Source: Chara braunii (Eukaryota > Streptophyta > Charophyceae > Charales > Characeae). From it: a DNA stretch of 35,177 bases. The notes beneath the pieces are model-generated. The model worked only from the letters and a program-made list of their open reading frames with translations. It was not told the origin of the DNA and searched no databases. The position numbers and the translations under genes are program-made. Of the stretch, positions 29,721 through 35,177 are shown in pieces (within the stretch, counting starts at the first letter, position 1; each line of letters begins with the position of its first letter). The stretch is taken from the NCBI GenBank assembly GCA_003427395.1, contig BFEA01000980.1, forward strand, positions 136,728-171,904, in the 5' to 3' direction.

Positions 29721-30639
29721 ACCATTCTGGGCTGTGGACCCTGAGGCGTAGGCTGCTGCACTAGCTGCTGCTGGGGCTGTGTACCCTGCGGCTGTGCAGG
29801 CTGTGAGACAACAGGCTGACCGCTTACGACAACCTGCGACGGAGGTTGGGAAAACACTGTCTGTACAAGAATCTGTACACTAGGACCTGCTGAGAACCCT
29901 CCTGTCAAGGGCATACCTAGGGAAGCGGCTCGGACTGATGCGGGAGTTGCATATGGGGATACCCCAGTCACCGGTGGAACAAAAGGTGGAGGTTGTACAA
30001 TGGGCCAGGCACCAGGCCCGGACGGCAATGGACTTGTGTGCGCTCGCCCGACCAGAACGGCTAGACTTTGCTGAATATCTTGAAGGAGGGCCGTGTGGTG
30101 GTCCTGCATTTCTACTACTCCTAGCAGAACTGTCTGCAACATCCTCACATCTGCATCCATGTGCGTCTGGTCCATTCCCTCTAACTCACTAATGTCCGCT
30201 TGTCTCCGCTGCATCCTGGCTCTTCTTCTGATCATCTTATCTTTCTCTGCCTTAATCTCTCCTAACGCCTGTTGTAGCTGTGCCTCACGAATTGCTGCTC
30301 GCTGTATGGCGACCTCCTCGGGGGTCAACACTATAGGCTGGCTTGCCATCATGCCAGTGGACTGACTCTGGGTCTGCGCGACCGTTGACCCTACAGATCC
30401 TAAACTGCTAGCTTGGGAACTCCGTTGCGCAGCAGTTGCCATGGCTGCTGAAGCAACGGCTTCACTTGCGAATGCCCTGCTGACCTCGGTTGCCCTAGCT
30501 CTCCGCTGCTGCTGCAACCTCTCCCTAAGTTGGTTGAACAGTAACTGTTGCCCTCAGGTCCTAAGGCCAAGTGGGCTATCGGGCGTCTTGCCGATCGCAA
30601 GATCCTATCGTCCGGTTGTGGGACCTCCCTATCACTCAT
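29717..30639 (-). pseudogene. E3 Gag N-terminal extension, coiled coil plus Gln/Pro-rich tail
   Basis: The start is probably the ATG at 30637-30639 (MSDREVPQPDDRILRS). After about 30 codons a one-base phase change leads into a long frame (29717-30517) with a charged helix (EIKAEKDKMIRRRARMQRRQ), a second helical part, and a Gln/Pro/Val-rich tail. It ends at a stop just where the capsid-like frame begins in another phase. The coiled coil probably aids Gag assembly; this is inference. Confidence 0.75.
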
Positions 30640-31905
30640 AGGCTACAACACTGTACACTGTCTGCACTAGGACACTCTCGATGCCTACCGCAGCATGATG
30701 TACAAACCGATTTGATATAAATAAAAATAAATAATTGGTGGCTATGTTAGAGACTACACATTTGGGTCCAACAGTTAAGTTCAGATTCCTACAAACGAAA
30801 CTACTTTGACTTTGACTAGTTCGCAAACAGAAAGCACAATGAACAGTACACAGTTCTAAACTATGTTGTCTGTCAAATGTTAATGGTTGTACATCTTACT
30901 AATCAAAATAAAAATAGAATCATTAGTTGGGTCTGTTTGCATAATGGAATCTTGCCCAAACTTATCACCTGGAATCTACCCCTCCCTCAGTTCTTCGTGA
31001 ATGTCTCTTGTCGTCGACGTCCCTGAGCAATCCAGAACAACGTGCGTGTCTAAAGGTGTGCACACGGCCCACCCCTGTGCCCCGAGTCCTGCTGAGCTGG
31101 CCAGCCCTGCACCGTATTTATCCTCGCGTGCAACGAGCCTTACACCGACCGATTGGTTGATCAGGAGGCGTTTTTATGGACGGCCCCCGAAGTCCTCAGG
31201 ACTTATTTAACGTCGCAAACAGGACGACGATCACAGCCAATGGAAGGTCCCCGCTTGTACTTATTTATAGACGTCGGTCTCATCTTTCCCGTAGGGCTGG
31301 CCTGCCCCTCATAACCCCTCTACAGCGCAGTGAACATACAAAGGACAAAGCAGCAAAGCATGCATGCTCTACTCCCGGTGGGTTGGCATGGTGACCGTGA
31401 CCCAATGCTTCGTCCAGGGCCCTTCAGATAGCACCACCCTCTCCTTTCAGATGCTCCACGTGAACACCGACGACTCTCAAGGTTGAGCACACACGACTCC
31501 TCACATGAGAGGACTCTCAAGACAGAACACACATCCTCATGGTAAGAAGTGTCGAAGAGGGTAGATAAGGTCAGGTGCAACGTACCTCAAAATAGCTGCC
31601 CCCAACCACAAATATTCTCACCAGATGACCCGATGTTGATTGTGATGACCAATTGCTGCTTCGGCACAACCAGCATTGCACCACCGTTCCACCTCGGCAT
31701 CAATCACACATCGGATAGTTCTCATCATACTGCGACCACCCAATATTCACCACATAGCCTTTCCAGGCGATCCCCTCTCCACCTGGGTCGCCTCACTTGT
31801 CTCCACCCCCCTCACTACACACCTCCCATGACCGCTCGCCCAACAGACTGCGTGCATGTACCGCAAAGGCAGAAGACAAGCGACAAATGAGCGCACCGTA
31901 CAACA
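30640..31905 (-). other. E3 5' leader
   Basis: About 1.27 kb between primer site and gag with no convincing gene. The gag-proximal 350 bases are A/T-rich; the rest is mixed. Short open frames here are not supported by any motif. Confidence 0.65.
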
Positions 31906-31917
31906 ACTCCGATACCA
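31906..31917 (-). other. E3 primer-binding site
   Basis: The minus strand reads TGGTATCGGAGT, matching the tRNA-iMet site except for two bases, three bases from the LTR. Confidence 0.9.
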
Positions 31918-31920
31918 AAT

Positions 31921-32856
31921 TGCAAGGAAAATGAGCGATAGCGAACATCAGAAATCAAACAGCATCATATACATGACACCAGATAGTCGTGACCTCGAAC
32001 CAATAGCAGAATTGCATCACGAGTTTCACCAAATAAGAGCACAGCAAAAGCTCATAATTGACAATGCTGGAATAGTCTCATCATCATCGACAAAGCACCA
32101 ATGTCGATATCCTATTTGGCGCTCGGCGCCCAGACTGCGTATGGCAGATCCTATCTAGTCTAATCTACAATGCCGCCGATGACGTCAACAGCTCCCCGAA
32201 ATACGAGCAGATCTCGGTCAATGTCGTACGCTTCGAGCACCAGGTATGTCTCTCGTATCACTCACAACCTCGTTCCCCAACTCACAGATGCCACGTGCAC
32301 CCAAGGACCACCATGCGCCCCATCCAGCATACAGCAGTGCAGCTCGGCTATGGCTGCCTGCTCCTTCCAGCTCGCCTGTGAGCACGTGAGCGTTGGCCAG
32401 CTTTAGCGCAGTAGCGCATGCACAGCATGCAGCCAGTGCTCGAATGCCGAATGCGTGGGCAGGCACTTTCCTAAATGGAAGTGGCCTGCCTGCTTGCGTG
32501 CAGCTTGGCTGTGCTGGGCCCCTGCCCAGAAGCTTCCGGTAGGCCCAGAGACGCTGAGCCCCAGTCCAAACAAATCAGGCCCTGGGCCTGTGGTGGTTGC
32601 CCTTATCCAACAGCCCGCGGCCTGTGTTCGGTCCATGTTGCGAATCTGGCCCAGGGCCTGCCTCAGTTACATTGGAAAGAGGCAGCCTCGGCCTGGGCGC
32701 TCTCAACCAACTTGCGCTGCGCAACTGCCTGAATTTCCCCAGCGTGGTGACCCCAAAAATGGCCTGTAGGCCTCGGTCGAGCCTGCCTTCACTTAGGGCG
32801 GCCGACTGTGCTGAAAATAGGGCCCCGTAGGGCGTATCGTGGCCTTGTGCCTCGCA
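31921..32856 (-). repeat. E3 5' LTR, 936 bp, with the empty E2 target site
   Basis: Aligns with the two parts of the 3' LTR. CAGGGCCTGCCTCAG at 32653-32667 is the uninterrupted target of E2. The hairpin at 32458-32490 is preserved. Confidence 0.94.
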
Positions 32857-33228
32857 GTTATTTGTGACGGGAAGTCAGTGTTCGACGATTGATTGATTGA
32901 AGTTTTTTCAGACTTTCACTCCGTTTTTTCAGATTTCGTTTTCAGAAAATAGTGAATCTAATCGAAGTTATTCCGCAAAATTGTTTTCTGAAAATCAGAA
33001 GTATTTTGCAATTTCCGATTCTTGAAAATTGGAATATTCCGCAATTTTATTTTTCTGAAAAACAGAATTATATTCGTGAATTTTCGTTTCTTGAAAACCA
33101 GAATATTTCCCGAATTTATTTTTCTCGAAAACATCATTAACTTCGCGAGTTTTTGTTTCTTGAAAATCAAAATATGCCGTGAATTTACTTTTCTGAAAAT
33201 AGGAATTATTTTCACAAATTCTCGCTTC
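32857..33228. repeat. A/T-rich array of about 34 bp units
   Basis: From about 32985 to 33228 some seven or eight units of 33-35 bp repeat the pattern (C/T)(A/G)AATTT--TTTCT(T)GAAAA--AGAATAT-TTCC. Alternate units are more alike, hinting at a 68 bp higher-order unit. TTCNNGAA occurs at 33019, 33073, 33088, 33122 and 33157. Both strands are open over long stretches as a consequence of the repeat. The first part (32857-32900) may be the next piece of E0 leader. Confidence 0.7.
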
Positions 33229-34015
33229 TGCAAGGAAAATTAACGATAGCTAAATGACAGAATTTCGGAATGCAAAATCACATTGAAAGCCAGAATGTCC
33301 AACGTTATCTAGAAAGCAGAAATACATTGATATCCCACCAACAAAAAAACAAAGCACCGAATCCAAATGTCAATGAGAGCATACTCTCACCACCGCCAGC
33401 ATGTGTATCCAGAGCCCTTTCTCCTATTTAGCGCTCAACGCCAGCTTATAATCACACAACTACTACCACCCTACTAATTTACAATGCAACCTGTTGACGT
33501 CAGCAACTACAACTGAATTACATGAAGATGTCGACTCTGTAGAGCATCGCCCAGACCAGGTATGTGCCCTCACATCATCAACCTCATCTCTCTCTCTCTC
33601 TCACCCGCGACTTCATCACCCACCTCTTCTCCCTCATACACAAAGGCCACCACCACCTCCACTGGCTATCCAAGCAAAGCCCTGGCTACGTAGGGCTGGC
33701 TATGCCGCTGCCTTTAGCAGCGCTCTGCCGTCTTCCCCGATGCCCGCGTGTGCCCGGCATCTGCTAGTGCACAACAAGCAACCCGCAAGTGCATGCTCCA
33801 GCAACGCTGCCGCTTGCACAAGTCTGTGCTCCCCCTGGCGAGCTCTTTCCTATATGGAAAGTGCTCGCCCAGTTTACAGTTGGGCTTCGACACGCGTGTG
33901 CCCTCTGGCTTCGATTTGGGCCAAAGTGTCTGCACCCAGGCCCGTTCAGACAGTGCCTTGGGACTGAATTGGTTAGGCATGCCCAACCACCCAGGCAACA
34001 CTGCTGGAGCGTGCG
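33229..34015 (-). repeat. E4 3' LTR, truncated
   Basis: Its order of landmarks parallels the E3 LTR: TGCAAGGAAAAT start, TGACGTCA-like box (33495), splice-donor-like CAGGTATGT (33558), and the CTTTCC-TATAT-GGAAAG hairpin (33837-33869). Overall identity is low, so it is a diverged family member. The end matching CTCGCA is missing; the sequence runs straight into integrase coding sequence, so a deletion removed the U3 end. Confidence 0.7.
33837..33869. other. Hairpin in E4 LTR
   Basis: GGCGAGCTCTTTCC pairs with GGAAAGTGCTCGCC around TATAT, 13 of 14 pairs. It is at the same relative place as the E3 hairpin but with a different outer stem. Confidence 0.75.
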
Positions 34016-34201
34016 CTTCATGAATTCTTCTCTTGTGAACCACCGCTCTTCTTTAGGATCAGTATGGTGTCTAAAGCGCACCCAATACTGCATCTGCGGT
34101 TTCAGAGGGCATCCCCTGCCTGGAGGTTGTGGCACGGGCATCAGTTGGTGCTCAACAATGTCATCAATGTCCACGTGTGCGTCCATGGTTGGGGCCAGCA
34201 T
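34012..34201 (-). pseudogene. E4 chromodomain-like fragment
   Basis: Reads MDAHVDIDDIVEHQLMPVPQ and YWVRFRHHTDPKEERWFTRE, closely similar to the E3 tail. It is cut off after REEFMK, where LTR sequence takes over. It follows the stop of the chimeric frame upstream, in a different phase. Confidence 0.8.
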
Positions 34202-34618
34202 TCATCTTCTCGAGGGAAGCTGGTCAGTTTCGGCGAAAGAAGCCAACTTGGATGCATGGAAAACAGGGTGTGTGCAAAGGTGACCAGGGATGCGAATGAC
34301 ATATGATGGACCATCTGGTTGATCTCCTACTATGTCCAGAATTTTCCCAGGTCGGAAATGTTGTGGCATTAGTTTACGAGAGATTCCCAACTCTTGTCCC
34401 AACTCAGATGACCAGACTCGCTCACGCACTTGAAATGCAGAGGGTCGTCTATGTTTATTCTCAGATGCTACCATAAAGTTTTGACCGCATCCCTGCTGTT
34501 GTACTACTCCGTTCAACCGTCTGGCTGCAGATCCTTCTAGAAAGGATGCAGCGACGATATCTTTTCCTCGGTCCTTGTGAGCTTGTGTCTTACGTACGTA
34601 TGCACAGTCCTCACCCAC
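34202..34618 (-). pseudogene. E4 chimeric frame: Gag joined to integrase C-terminus
   Basis: One open phase contains the Gag block VAASFLEGSAARRLNGVVQQ and, after a junction near 34480, the integrase tail MVASENKHRRPSAFQVRERV, LMPQHFRPGKILDIVG and VIRIPGHLCTHPVFHASKL. In E3 these two parts are almost 5 kb apart, so a large in-phase deletion made the fusion. The first codons before the Gag block are in a shifted phase. Confidence 0.8.
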
Positions 34619-34683
34619 GTATCTAAGTCCTCTTCCTTCTTCTTGTCGCCAGAGAACTCAACAAGGGTATCTTGGGTGTCCAT
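34560..34683 (-). pseudogene. E4 Gag start fragment
   Basis: Beginning at the ATG 34681-34683, this reads MDTQDTLVEFSGDKKKEEDL and then DTWVRTVHTYVRHKLTRTEE, the F-x-G----L--W- block of Gag. A phase change near 34560 separates it from the LEGSA block. Unlike E3 there is no long coiled-coil extension before it. Confidence 0.65.
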
Positions 34684-34720
34684 TGCATGGGTTGTACAAC
34701 ACCCTATGCCTGCTGCATTG

Positions 34721-35177
34721 TGTTACATCTTCGACTCACACGGGTCCTACCGGACCCGACTTAGGGCCGGAGGGACACACCAGGGCCTAAAGGCCCGACC
34801 TTTTTTGGTTACAGGCCCTAAAGGCCTGATTTTGGACCAGCACCCATCGGGTAGGCCCAAACGACACTTCGTTTGGGCCTGGCGGCGCTCTTGAAGCTGC
34901 CGCCCACCGATTGAGGCTGAACCGTCCATCTGGACGGTCCAGGGTCTGGCCTGGCCTCGCAGCATTGAGGCCAGACCATTGCCTACCGGTATAAGTACCG
35001 GTACCTGCCTCAGTTGAGGCATCGACCTACCGGCATTGTACCGGTACGGTATGGTCAGCGCCAGAGCGCTGTTTTGATGCGCTAAACTTAGCGCAGGGGC
35101 TGGAGCAGGAGCACAGCATCGCGCAGCATAGCGCAGCAGCGTGCGGAGCAGCAGCGGGCGACTGAGTTACACGGCGG
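34721..35177 (+). repeat. E5: beginning of another LTR, probably plus orientation
   Basis: The segment starts TGTTACATC, like the E2 LTR ends (TGTTACATG), right after E4 sequence, and runs off the window. It carries a dense hairpin series from its left end, which in E2 and E0 marks U3, so I infer plus orientation. The final 100 bases are rich in GCGCAGCA-like words. No second copy is visible, so the LTR call rests on the terminus and structure. Confidence 0.5.
34741..35095 (+). other. Series of perfect hairpins in E5
   Basis: Stem and loop: CGGGTCC/TACC (34741-34758), GGGCC/TAAA (34783-34796 region), CAGGCC/CTAAA (34812-34828), AGGCCCAAACGA/CACT (34853-34880), ACCGTCC/ATCT (34921-34938), CTGGCCTC/8 bases (34951-34974), TACCGGTA/TAAG (34984-35003), TGCCTC/AGTT (35006-35021), CAGCGC/CAGA (35056-35071), TGCGCTA/AACT (35078-35095). 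All stems are perfect. Confidence 0.85.

Larger units (their letters stand above)
14080..32856 (-). mobile_element. E3: Ty3/gypsy retrotransposon interrupted by E2
   Basis: The LTRs are 14080-14819 plus 23829-24030 (937 bp after removing E2 and one target copy) and 31921-32856 (936 bp). They begin TGCAAGG and end CTCGCA. The flanks share GTTA (14076-14079 and 32857-32860), or GTTAT if the first LTR base is counted. The internal part reads, on the minus strand, leader, gag, protease, RT, RNase H, integrase and chromodomain-like tail, all broken. LTR copies differ at roughly 20-25 places. Confidence 0.92.
33229..34720 (-). mobile_element. E4: internally deleted relative of E3
   Basis: It begins with an LTR whose first bases (TGCAAGGAAAAT-A-CGATAG) match the E3 LTR, followed by a chromodomain-like piece, an integrase tail fused to gag, and gag start. 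Protease, RT, RNase H and most of integrase are missing. Its right end is not found; foreign LTR sequence (E5) begins at 34721. Confidence 0.75.

Noticed and set aside
31001-31890. Possible accessory gene in the E3 leader
   Set aside because: Only short frames in several phases, no motif, and no counterpart in the other elements.
33022-33243. Open frames on both strands in the A/T-rich array
   Set aside because: They are a by-product of the 34 bp repeat; the proteins are low-complexity Phe/Lys/Ile and have no start context or domain.
33846-33860. CArG box (MADS site) in CCTATATGG
   Set aside because: The spacing is one base too short for CC(A/T)6GG, and the hairpin explains the symmetry.

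Overview
The window is repeat DNA from a eukaryotic nuclear genome and consists almost entirely of nested Ty3/gypsy-type LTR retrotransposons. I see no rRNA, tRNA, bacterial operon or CRISPR. The primer-binding sites match the 3' end of plant initiator tRNA-Met, the integrases end in a chromodomain-like tail, and ACGT-core (plant bZIP-type) motifs are abundant. I infer a streptophyte with a large repeat-rich genome; a charophyte alga such as Chara fits the protein style, but I cannot prove the species. Runs of N show a draft assembly.

Layout. (i) 1-4640: an array of about 1.17 kb tandem units that look like decayed copies of one unrecognised coding unit. (ii) 4640-6030: small repeats, then a strongly G-rich block. 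(iii) 6240-7289: the LTR of a plus-strand element (E0), ending at a primer-binding-like site. Its leader is then cut into pieces by later insertions (7292-7505, 13983-14079, probably 32857 onward). (iv) E1, 7506-13982, minus strand: a decayed element that has lost its integrase core and most of its 3' LTR by one deletion. (v) E3, 14080-32856, minus strand: 937/936 bp LTRs and a badly broken gag-pol that carries a 918 bp foreign insertion inside the reverse transcriptase. (vi) E2, 14820-23828, minus strand: a young 9.0 kb element inserted in the 3' LTR of E3, with 5 bp target duplication GCCTG; the other E3 LTR preserves the empty site. (vii) 32857-33228: a 34 bp tandem array. (viii) E4, 33229 to about 34720: a relative of E3 deleted so that gag is fused to the integrase tail. 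(ix) E5, from 34721 to the window end: the start of another LTR.

Order of events by nesting: E0 first, then E1 and E3 into its leader, then E2 into E3. E1 LTR sequences differ by about 9%, E3 LTRs by roughly 2-3% and E2 LTRs by about 1% (hand counts).

The most unusual signal is not a gene. The presumed U3 parts of several unrelated LTRs (E5, E2, E0, partly E1) carry series of perfect short hairpins, mostly with 4-base loops, and a hairpin shared by the E3 and E4 LTRs shows paired changes in its stem. ACGT-core clusters in the leaders of E1 and E2 and the polyadenylated insertion in E3 are also worth checking.
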